DNA from: Mya arenaria
Lineage: Eukaryota > Mollusca > Bivalvia > Myida > Myidae
NCBI RefSeq assembly: GCF_026914265.1
Contig: NC_069130.1
Location: 930,001-994,000, forward strand
Reading direction: 5' to 3'
Length of the DNA stretch: 64,000 nucleotides
Position numbers and translations under genes: made by a program. Every line of letters begins with the position of its first letter. The first letter of the stretch is position 1. Shown piece after piece: positions 12,701 through 24,700 of this stretch. Below the pieces are notes generated by a model, which had not been told where the DNA came from, ran no database searches, and saw nothing but the letters and a program-made list of their open reading frames with translations.

Positions 12701-15700
12701 GGGATGGGGGTTGGGGTGCCGAGTTAAACCACTTGTATTCAGTAGGCACAGAAGTATTGGCTCTCTTCTGAGGTGGTTGGCAAGTAGGTATATTTTCATC
12801 TAGGAATATTTTCATCAATTTACTTGTATAATCTAGGTGTGTCATATATGTATTACCATGTTAACTTGAAATACAGAAATTACAAGAAACATTACTTTTT
12901 ATAGTTTTAAGTAACTTTGACATCTTTAACAAACTAAAAATGTTTAAGAAGGTAAATCTCTCCTACGCACAGGGTACAGAAAATAGAAAATTCAGCTCTC
13001 TAAATGCTTATCAAATTATGCTCACCCTGAACCAATTTCTGACCCCTGTGCGCAAGAGTGAAATACCTATCTGCAAATGCAAGTCTCTATCACCGCATGC
13101 ACACATGTTAATCTGTTTGGTCATAATTATCTGTCCATTTATTGATTTTCCTTTATACCAGGTGTTTGAGCCATTACTACAGTCATTACATCGATACGTA
13201 CAGACGTTATCCCTGGACACTGATGACTATCGCGAGGTGGTGGCAGTGTTGTCGGAGCTTGTAGAGATCAAATGTGGGCCAGCCAGGCCTGTTTGTAACC
13301 TGGTAAGTTTCTTGAACGCTATCATTATAGTGGCACTCGGGCAAAGCCCCTTTGATAAGTGCTCTGTTAAGATTCTAAGACATTTTAGGTTTTTGAAGCA
13401 TAGTGCACCAACAGAATGTAAGTCAAATCACACGGATCCACCAAAATCATGTATCTTTGGATGAGTTAGAGTTTTACCTCCTGTATAACCAATACAAAAT
13501 CTGTACTCTGAAATCAGATTTTATGAAGGCATTGGTCAAAGTTTCTTGTAATTTGACTTGTCTAGGATGTTACTTAGCCATGCATCGGTGGATTTTAACT
13601 TTGCACACATGTTCACCACATCGTGACTGTGTGTGTGAGATTTAAGTCTGTTGGTCAAAGGTCAAGGGCAAACTTAAATTGAAGTGACCTTTCACAAATG
13701 TTTACCATGAGTAGCCAAAAAAACAAAATAAGTTCAATGTTCATAAAAGCGCTTTGATATTCAATTTTACAACCTTTCACAGAACTGATTCCTTATTTCT
13801 ATTCAGCAGTGCACATGGTGCTTTTTGCTTTTGCTGACAAAGGTCTAGCTGATATAAAGTGACCCTTATCAATCTGTATACCTTTCCATCTTGATGAGTT
13901 GTGGCCAGTTTATATTTTTACCTCAATTTGTGGTTATACTCCTCTTATATACCTTTACAACATTCATTGGTTATAATGATTCCCTTTTTACCTACAGATG
14001 GTTGAACTTTCTAACTGGCTACCAGATGTGTTCAGCCAGGCGTGGGGTATGGAAGTGGCTATACACCCCTTATATACTGTTACACCATCCATTGGCTATC
14101 ATAAATGGTTCTCTTTTTACCTACAGATGGTTGAACTTTCTAACTGGCTACCAGATGTGTTCAGCCAGGCTGGCGGTATGGAGGTGGCCAGGTTGTCATT
14201 CCTGGGACCATTCTTCGCACTTGGTGTGTTTGCCGAGGATAATGTGAGTACAAAGTTAGATCATTATTATTAGGTACTTTTTACCTTACCATTGTATTTT
14301 TTTATAGAAAAGAACTGACATTTCTTTTTTAATCTGTACGAGGTTATTCTAAAAGATCAACGTTTTCCCTTGGAGTAAATTTGCCCCAGGCCAAAAAAAT
14401 GGTTTGATTAGGGTAACATCCTTTTCAAAAACAGGTATGGAAGATAGGCTTTTTTATTTTATTTTTTTTCATACATGCAGTTGTATTGATTTTAAATACA
14501 AGTGTTGCTTTAGGGGTAACATCATCCAGTAGAAATTTTGGGAAACTTATATCAAAGTCCTGTGTCCTCTCATTTAGTTATTTTAAGACTTTTAGAAGAC
14601 TTAAATTTAAGAAGTCAATGTTTGTCTGAAAAAGATTGTTTTAAAACCAAATAAGAATTCTGGTAAATGCTGTTTTAATGCATATAGTTATCAAGTGCAG
14701 TATCTTTCAACCCATTGCCAGGGACTAACTAATGGGGTGGGTATGGTGGGGTGTACCCTGCAATTTATGTCATTTCCTGCATTCTTAGTTTTACTAATCT
14801 GCTTTATAGTTCAGCTATAAAATTGTTGTTTTTTCATATTTTTTTGTATTCCTCAAAGTATTTTAACTAAACAATTTCACATGGTAGTGAATGGTTATGT
14901 TTATATTGACACCGATAATGTGTAAAACCCTGCCTCCCTGAAATCTGCTGTCCTTGTACATAAAAAGTGGGAATCATGTGAATCATGCGATCATAAATAA
15001 CAATTATGTGCAATAAAGTAATATATCAAACAATCATTTAATCAGATAGGAGATATCAATTAGGAAAAAAACATTGATATATTAAATTATATTACAATAT
15101 CACAAGCTTCACCTTCAAGCCGGCTGACATCATCTGCACACACATGCATATATTTGCTATAAATAGAATGATGAGATCACCAAACTGGACAGTGTTAAAG
15201 GGACTGTGTCACAGATTGGCACCAAAAAAAGTTTTTTACTGTAACGAATCTCAGGACAATTATCTAATAGAATGTGTTACGCTTTGATATCATAATTGTA
15301 AAAAAAGTACCAAAATGTAAAAACAAAATTGTGTCGGAGACCGGGTTTGTACCCGCATCGCCAAAATTGAAGTCCAGTGACTTACTTACTGAGCTATTAA
15401 GGCTTACTCCAATCAGATGACATAATTAAGCTATAAACCTACCTTGGTAATATCACGTGATAACACCGACTAGCCAATCACGCATAAGGAATGAATTCTA
15501 CCTGGTAGACATACCCAGTAACTTTTTTTAATGGAAAAATACGAAATAACTGCTGAACTTTGATAAATTGTAAACTATGTGGTACTTTAATAAGTAAGTT
15601 TCAATGCATTGTACACATCGATGCCAAGTTTATGTCATTTTTCGACAATTTTCTTTTTTTCCGCTATTTTATCATCTGTGAGACAGCCCCTTTAACAACA

Positions 15701-18700
15701 TTGATGTTAATGTTAACAAATTTCTGAACAATCTGCCTAATACTTAATTTAATAACTCATGAAAACACACATACAAGTACTTAAAACATATGTACTGAAA
15801 TGGTAAAGTGATATTTATTAAAAACAATTGCAGCATTTGTATAAAAAGTAGCAAAGTTGCTTTAAGTGTTTTTCATTCATCCCAAGGTCTAAATAGGTAA
15901 TTAAAGGCTATATGTGCTTTCATAGTCTGTTCCAGTTTCGTGTAGGTGAGTTGTTGAAGGTAGTACAGGAAAGGGATACAGTCAATATATCGGTCAATGT
16001 CACCTTCTATGCTGAACAGTTCATCTAAAAGATCTGGTGGAACACAGAATATTTCATTTTTTGTGAAGCGTATACACATCGTTGTGTATTTTTTTAGCAT
16101 CTCTGTATTGGAGTTGATGAGCAATTTGTTTTTAAACTCGGAGCTTGTTTCTGGATAATCCTTTTCCTGATGTGCACAGCAATGCCCCACGTCAGGACCC
16201 AGCAGTCCTTCACAGTGGGTCAGTACTTCTGCAGCTTCATCATACTGCCATGCGCAGTACAACATGGAGGCAAATTTTAACTTACTTGACATACGGTCAG
16301 AGTCCAGTGAAAACTGATACAAGTTAAAGATATCTTGTGTGATTGGTTGTCCGCGCTCCATGCACCTTGAAGCCAGCATGGAGGCAAGCATGTTGTGCAG
16401 GAATGGAGTCAGCCCAGAAAATACTTCCTGTTCTAGGTCACTTTGGTTATCAGACATGTTCTCTAGAGTATTCAATTGGCTTACATTGCCATCAACTGAA
16501 GTATCAACTGTTATCAAATTGTTCAATTTATGGTCATATATTTCCATTAACAGTAGTTTATGTAGAACAGCACTACAGGCCTGGGTTCTTGTACTCACTT
16601 TCTGATGTGGTATGTTTGCAACACCTGAACATTGTTGCAATCTAAAACCAATTTCATCCATAGGAGTGTTGATCAAGCACTGTAGTTTCGTGTTGATCAT
16701 GACAGAGATTGGAAATAATGCTGCATAGTTTTGGAAGCTCCCAAAAGTCCAACTTTCCCACAAATAAATCAACTCCAGAGATTGTAAAGTGGGGATAATA
16801 TTTCTGTTTGACCCATCGTTTTATTGTTTTCAAAAGTAGACACACACATTTCACAATATTGTCTTCCCTCCATATCTCAGCTGGATAGTTTTCTATTGTA
16901 AACATCATTGCAGTTTTAATGTAAAAGTGCTAAATCTATCATCAAACTCAGGCTTAAATAAAGTTTTCCTAATTATTTTGGTGAGTGTATATGTTTGAAC
17001 TTGAACAGGGCTAAAATCAAACATTAGATCTCGTTCCATCAATGAGGTTGAAAATCTCCACTGCCATTTTGAATAGGAATAACTAGTTAACTTTGAAGGA
17101 ACCAATAATCCTATAGGAGGATCACGTTTAGTTGGGCTCTCAGTGTAGCCCTGTGGCACTAGGAAGACTCCAACCTCCCTAGCTCTGGCTAATGTCTCAG
17201 GCTTGGGCCAGTGTCCAGGGCGTGGTCTGTGGAACATGAACTGGCATTCCTAGGGTAGCTGGCCACATTTGTGTGCCCAGACCTTGTCATAGTTTTTATC
17301 AGCTGAAATTAATGGGCCATGTCTATATATTTTACCGGACTTAGATAAGCTCCTCTCAAATTTCTCCTGTTTAGTCATAGTACTAGTCAATATAACTCTC
17401 TCCTCTACATCTAGTATATCATCAATATCCTAATGCTGGAAGTCGGCAGTCACTTCTCATTCTCTGCAAGTAGCAGTGCTGAGGAGGAGTGAGATCATTC
17501 TTTAACACTAGAAGATTTGGCTTTCCAAACTGCCACTCACTCCAATCAAGAGCCACATTTATTTTGCCATCACAGAACAAACTGTCAGTATCAGAGTTCA
17601 TCCCAGGTGTTGTCGTTGCCTCACTCTGACTACCAAATATATATGTAGTACAAATATCATCTCTCAAAACGCCATCAATATTTGACAATGTCTCTTGCAT
17701 CAGGTATGTTCTCCTCCTCCTGGAAGTCACTAAGCTGTTGACCTCGATATCCCCCATCACCTGGGACAGTCGCAGGGAAAACAGTCTCTCACTCTCCCTA
17801 TCACTATCCATAGTTCAGTTCTTTTTAAAATTGGTTCCCATGAAAATTATTCTTTATATCACAGAATATGTATATTGCAATTATATAACTTTAAGTCTAC
17901 TAATTTCGTATTCCAAATTTCCATGCTTAAATCATTCCTTTGTTATTCAAGAGCTGCTTGTGTTGGAAGATCAATATTGTCACGAGATAAATGTTAAAAG
18001 AGATCTTATTGGAATTCCCCAATGACTTGTTTTTAACCAGATTTTCAACGAAAACCGGGTTATTAGAATGAGGTTGTCGTTGGGCGGGCGGGGCGGGCAG
18101 GCGTCAAACATTGGTTTCTGTTCAATAACTTTTGTTAGCATTGATAGATATTGATGAAACTTGGTGTGTAGGTAGCTTATAGGAAGAGCTAGCTTGGGAT
18201 TGCTTTTGAGGGGGGTGGGGATAAGGTCAATGTCACTGTTACTGAAATTTAAAAATGGTGTCTGCCCAATAACTTTAGTTAGCATTGATAGATATTGATG
18301 AAACTTGGAGCGAAGGCAGCTTATGTGAAGAGCTAGCTTGGGAGGTGGGGTCAAGGTCACTGTTCCTAAAAATAGAAAAATGTTTTTTTGTGCCCAACAA
18401 CTTAGTTAGAATTGATAAATAGTGATGAATCTTAGTGTGAATATAGCTTATATGAAGCTGCAGATTGAACTTGCTCATACAACAAATTAATTGGCTATAA
18501 TTTCTTATTGCCCATAACAAAAACCTGGTTTCGTCGCATTGCGGCGCTTCTAGTTTTGTATATACATTTGAAGTTAATGTAGTTTGCTAAAAATCATGCG
18601 CCGGTTTCTCAAAAATACTTTAGAAGTAAATGACTTACTCTTTTGCAAGTCTTAACTTGGTATGAAGATTGGTCATGGTCGATAGATGTGACTTCTTTTT

Positions 18701-21700
18701 ATTTTACTTTCATGATGACTTACTAGAAAATTATGGGTGCCTTTATACAATATCTTTGAACAACTTGATGCACATAGATCATGGTCAGAGTGTGATGGTA
18801 ATGCTTTGAGGATCAAAGGTCATGGTCATTGTGACCTGGACTGGAAAATACAAAAAAGTGCACTTTCATTTCCAAAAACCTTTGAACTGCTTCAAGGAGA
18901 GTCTTCAACTTTGGTATGCACTATGGCCAGTAGATGTGACCACTATTTATTTTGAGTTTAATGTCATGGTCATGGTGGCCTTACTAGAACAAAACTTACT
19001 TATGTGTGTAAACATTTAGGATATATGTAAAACCTATATTAATGGTTTTGTTTTTTCCAGACAAAGGTTGTGGAGAAGCACTTTTCCGGTCATCAGCTGA
19101 CCCCAGACAATGTACGGCTGGTCCATCAGTCACTACAACACCGGATGCAGTATCTCAGGGTAATTGCCATTTTGGCATTCTAAGTCATCAGCCCAAACAT
19201 TTTACGCTAGCTTGGCTTTTATTTCGAATAAAACAGAAAATCGAGGTAATATCATATATTTCATAAGTCTGTTTTTGTGTTGTCTTCGTCGGCGGTGGTG
19301 GCGGTCACGTCCCGTTTTCACTTGTCCGCGGCATATCTCATAAACTATTAATGGTATCAACTTGAAATTTCATATGTGGATTGATCTCATTGAGGGCAGA
19401 TCTCATTGAGGGCGATTGCAGTGCACAAGAACTGTTACTCTTGCTTCCATATTTTTAGAGTTATCACCCTTTGTTAATTTTCATGCAAGTTTTGTCCGGG
19501 GCATATCTTATAGAATATAAGAGTTATCAACTTGAAACTTCATATGTAGATAGATCTCATGGAGGGCAAGTGTAGTGCACAATAACAGTAACTCTTGCTT
19601 TCTTAGTTTTAGAGTAATTGCCCATTGTTAATTTTCATGCTTAAAGTTTTATCCGGGGCATATCTTAAAGAATATAAGAGGTATCAACATGAAACTTCAT
19701 ATGTAGATAGATGTCATTGAGGGTAAGTGCAATGCATAAGAACCGTAACTCATGTTTCCATATTTATAGAGTTATTGCCCTTTGTTGGCGTCTGCGTCCT
19801 GTTTTCACTTGTCTGGGGAATATCTCATAAACTATTAGTGGTATCAAATTGAAATATCATATGTAGATAGATCTCTTTGAGGGCAAGTGCAGTGCACAAA
19901 ACTGTAACTCTTGCATCTATATGCTTAGAGTTTTTGCCCTTTGTTAATTTTCAAGTATAATTTTTGTCAAGGGCGTATATCGTAAACTATAAGAGGTATC
20001 AACCTGAAACTTAATAGGTAGATAGATCTCATGGAGGGCAAGTGTAGTGCACAATAACAGTAACTCTTGCTTTCTTAGTTTTAGAGTAATTGCCCATTGT
20101 TAATTTTCATGCTGAAAGTTTTATCCGGGGCATATCTTATAGAATATAAGAGTTATCAACTTGAAACTTCATATGTAGATAGATCTCATGGAGGGCAAGT
20201 GTAGTGCACAATAACAGTAACTCTTGCTTTCTTAGTTTTAGAGTAATTGCCCATTGTTAATTTTCATGCTTAAAGTTTTATCCGGGGCATATCTTAAAGA
20301 ATATAAGAGGTATCAACATGAAACTTCAAATGTAGATAGATGTCATTGAGGGTAAGTGCAGTGCATAAGAACCGTAACTCATGTTTCCATATTTATAGAG
20401 TTATTGCCCTTTGTTGGCGTCTGTGTCCTGTTTTCACTTGTCTGGGTAATATCTCATAAACTATTAGTGGTATCAAATTGAAATATCATATGTAGATAGA
20501 TCTCTTTGAGGGCAAGTGCAGTGCACAAAACTGTAACTCTTGCATCTATATGCTTAGAGTTTTTGCCCTTTGTTAATTTTCAAGTATAATTTTTGTCAAG
20601 GGCGTATATCGTAAACTATAAGAGGTATCAACCTGAAACTTAATAGGTAGATAGATCTTATTAAGGGCAAGTGCAGTGCACAAGAACTGTAACTCTTGAT
20701 TCCATATTTTTAGAGTTATTGCCATTTTTTAATTTTTATACCCCCGAAGGTGGGCATATTAAAATCGCAATGTCTGTCCGTCTATCCATCCGTCACTCCG
20801 ACTCAATAACTCAGAATATTATAGACAGATTTTAGAATAACTTGCCACATGTATTCGGCATAACAAGTCGACGTGTCGCGTGCAAGAACCATGTCCCTAT
20901 TTCTTAGGTCAAGGTCACACTTAGTGTTTATTCACAATGGAATGCTGCATATAACGACATACAGTATAGGTTGTCGTGTCCGGGCTGTAACTTTCCCTTG
21001 TATGGGCAGATTATAAAATAACTTGGCACATGTGTTTGAATTACCAAGACGATGTGTGGGGTGCAAGACCTGTGTCCCTACCTCTAAGGTCAAGGTCACA
21101 CTTAGTGTTTATTCCCAATGGAATGCTGCATATGAGGACATAGAGTATAGGTTGTCGTGTCCGGGCTGTAACTTTCCCTTGTATGGACAGATTATAAAAT
21201 AACTTGGCACATGTGTTTGAATTACCAAGACGACATGTCGCGTGCTAGACCCTTGTCCCTACCTCTTAGGTCAAGGTCACACTTAGTGTTTATTCACAAT
21301 GGCATGCTGCATATAAGGACATAGAGTATGACAGATTTTAAAATAACTTGGCACATGTGTTTGGCATACCAAGATGACGTGTCACATGCAAGAAACGTGT
21401 CCCTACCTGTAAGGTCAAGGTCACACTTAGGTGTTTATTCACAATGGAATGCTGCATATAATGACATAGAGTATAGATTGTCGTGTCCGGGCTGTAACTT
21501 TCCCTTGTATGGACAGATTTTAAAATAACTTGGCACATGTGTTCGGCATACCAAGACGACGTGTCGCGTGCAAGATCCGTGTCCATATTTCTTAGGTCAA
21601 GGTCACACTTAGTGTTTATTCACAATGGAATGCTGCATATAACGACATACAGTATAGGTTGTCGTGTCCGGGCTGTAACTTTCCCTTGTATGGACAGATT

Positions 21701-24700
21701 ATAAAATAACTTGGCACATGTGTTTGAATTACCAAGAAGACGTGTCGGGTGCAAGACCTGTGTCCCTACCTCTAAGGTCAAGGTCACACTTAGTGTTTAT
21801 TCCCAATGGAATGCTGCATATGAGGACATAGAGTGTAGGTTGTCTTGTCCGGGCTGTAACTTTCCCTTGTATGGACAGAATTTATAGTAACTTGCCACAA
21901 GTTCGACATACCAAGACAACGTGTCACGTGCAAGAACCGTGTCCCTACCTCGAAGGTCAAGGTCACACTTAGGTTTTTATTCACAATGGAGTGCTGCATA
22001 TAAGGATACAGAGTATTGGTTGTTATGTCTGGGCTGTAACTTTTTTTTTGTATGGACAGATTTTAAAATTACTTGCCACATGTGTCACGTGCAAGACCCA
22101 TGTCCCTACCAAGACCCATGTCCCTACCTCTAAGGTGAAAGATACACTTTGTGTTTATTCACAATGGAATGCTTAATATAAGGACATAAGAATGTGGGTT
22201 GTCATGTATGGGTGGTATTTTTTTATGTTCAGAGGCAATTTTAAATAACTTGCCCTATGTATTTGTTTGATCTTTAACTTTTCATGTACTGACCTTGTTC
22301 ATAGGTCAATGTCACATTTGGGGGCATTCGTCACATACTGTGACAGCTCTTGTTTGTTGTTAACTTTTGTCCAGCTTAACATTATTACCTTCAGTTCAAA
22401 TGCCACCTACAATTGAAAGTTTAATGGCAACATCATTGTCTATAAATGAATAATATGCCAATTAAACAGCTATAAAGTCAACAGTAAATAATTCGTCAGG
22501 TGACACAGTCGACTCACGGAGTTCTAGTTGTTATGAAAGTGTGTAAAAAAAATAAAATACGTTTCAAAATGTGCCTTTTGAGGAACTATTTGATGTCAAT
22601 GTTTCTTTTAAATTAGTATGCTCTATGACGTCATGAAACAACTTTGCACTCCCTATTTGGTGTAAATGCACAAAAATGTCCTTTTCTACATCGATTTTAC
22701 ACAAAAGTAGAAATTAGGATATGCAAGAAAAAAAAATCAAACATACGTATGTTTGTCTCGGAACAAAAGATCAGCCCCAAGGTCTGTGCAAATTGGTCAA
22801 GGTTGAAAGACTGACCAAAGTGACTCACAAGCTCCTGGGTCTGATTTGTTTATATGACTGAGGAAGCATAAAATATATGGCAAATGAAGGACTTGATCAA
22901 AACATTTGAATTTGAAAAATGTTTTTTAACCCTATAGGAAGAGTTATATAAGATCCTTCACGCAGTGTTAGTTAATGCAGAAACACGAGAAGCTGCCATG
23001 ACGTACATAGCCACGGCCTTGGAGAGAAACGGCAAGAAATCACAAATTGTGGTATGTGGTTGGTGTTAAACCTACATGTACCTAGTGTACATTAATCTTA
23101 CACCCAATTGCCTAACAGATGTAATAAGTTCTCGTCTTTTTATTTCTTAATTTAAGTCTTAAAAAAATACTGGAGATTGGATTTAAGTTTGAAAGACTTA
23201 AATATCTGTAGTCTTTTGCCTATGGTTTAAGGAATTTTACAAAAAAGGATACACATCCTAATGTTGCATGGCTTAGTTGAAGTTTGCTTAAAATGGTCAG
23301 TTTCTTATCTAAATACAGGTTTGTGCTGAAATATGCAAGGTTATATTCCTAACTTAAAACTTATTGTGTGATAGTTTCTTCAACAAGCGAATCATACAGA
23401 AATAAAAATATAAAAGCTAGCTTCCATGGATTATATTATTTTTTAATGAGTTTATGTTCTTAACTTTAAAGGATATATATAATTATACCAGGGTATCACT
23501 ATGTTTCGAGATCTAAACAGACAACGAAATAAGTGTTTTGGGTGAATAAGCCCGAATTTATATACTACTGCTTGGCATTACATATTTGAACAAGCCCTGC
23601 TGTATAAAATTCAGAATTTTAGCAAGCCAAGAAAGTGTTTACATGTGCAGGGCTTGCGTATTTATGCTAATTTTGAAAACTGGATCTGTGATAGATTTTC
23701 TTTTGTACTAATGTGTGTTTACATGTTTTTCTTTACCAGGTAAACAACAAACATGTAGCGGGAGATGGATTCATGTTAAACCTGCTCAGTGTGCTGCAGA
23801 AGCTTGCTATGAAAGTCACTCTCGATAAGGTACTGGTAGTGATTGTGAGGTAATGGCAGGGCATGTATTCATGAAATATCACATTTCCTAACAACAGGCA
23901 TTCCATCATTTTTCTAATATTAAGTATCGCACTGGTCATATTACTTGATTATATCTGAATAGCTTTATTTTCATTGACTTTCTTAAAACACATGTATTGA
24001 TAAAACAGCCCATTTTCAAACTTGAGTGATTTTCCTAATTTAAGTATCTCACTGGTCATTGGTCATATGTAGTAATTACTTGATAGATTTCCTTTTTTTT
24101 CCTTGTCTCTTTTTAAAATACATGTATCGATAAAACAACACATTTTTAAACTGAAGTCATTTTCAAACTCTTGATTAAATGTTTGTTGGCTGTTTTCTTT
24201 CCAGACTATTTCAAAAATATCTATTTATTCACAGGCTCTTATAAATCCATGCACTGGCTATTTTCTGCTCTTATTTTTAGGTGGACCCTTACTACATGTT
24301 TCACCCGCAGTGCCGTGTAAAGCTCCGCTCAGAAGCTCGACTCAAACTCTCATCTCAGGAAGCCGATGCTTACACGGACAAGCTCAGTATGTACAGTGTT
24401 AAACATGCACTCTTACTCCCAGATAAGAATTACCACAATTAATACAATTGTTTTAACTTAAAAAGGATAAATAAATATGGAAAACAACGGTTCTTAAGAA
24501 TGATACCATGTTTGGACCCACCAATCATTTAATATTTGTGCATTTTCAGCTATTAAATACGAATATCACTTTGAACAGGGAACAAAAAATATAAATGCAT
24601 TTCTTGAAAATTATCAATGAATTGCCAGAGTGTTAGGCCTAGTTTAACCTCACTATAAGATTAGCAGTTTTACCACTTGTAAACTCCAATTAGAGACTGT

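Noticed and set aside
21328-22133. Several 60-80-codon frames on both strands
   Set aside because: All lie in the ~180-bp tandem units and repeat the same peptide; frame accidents.
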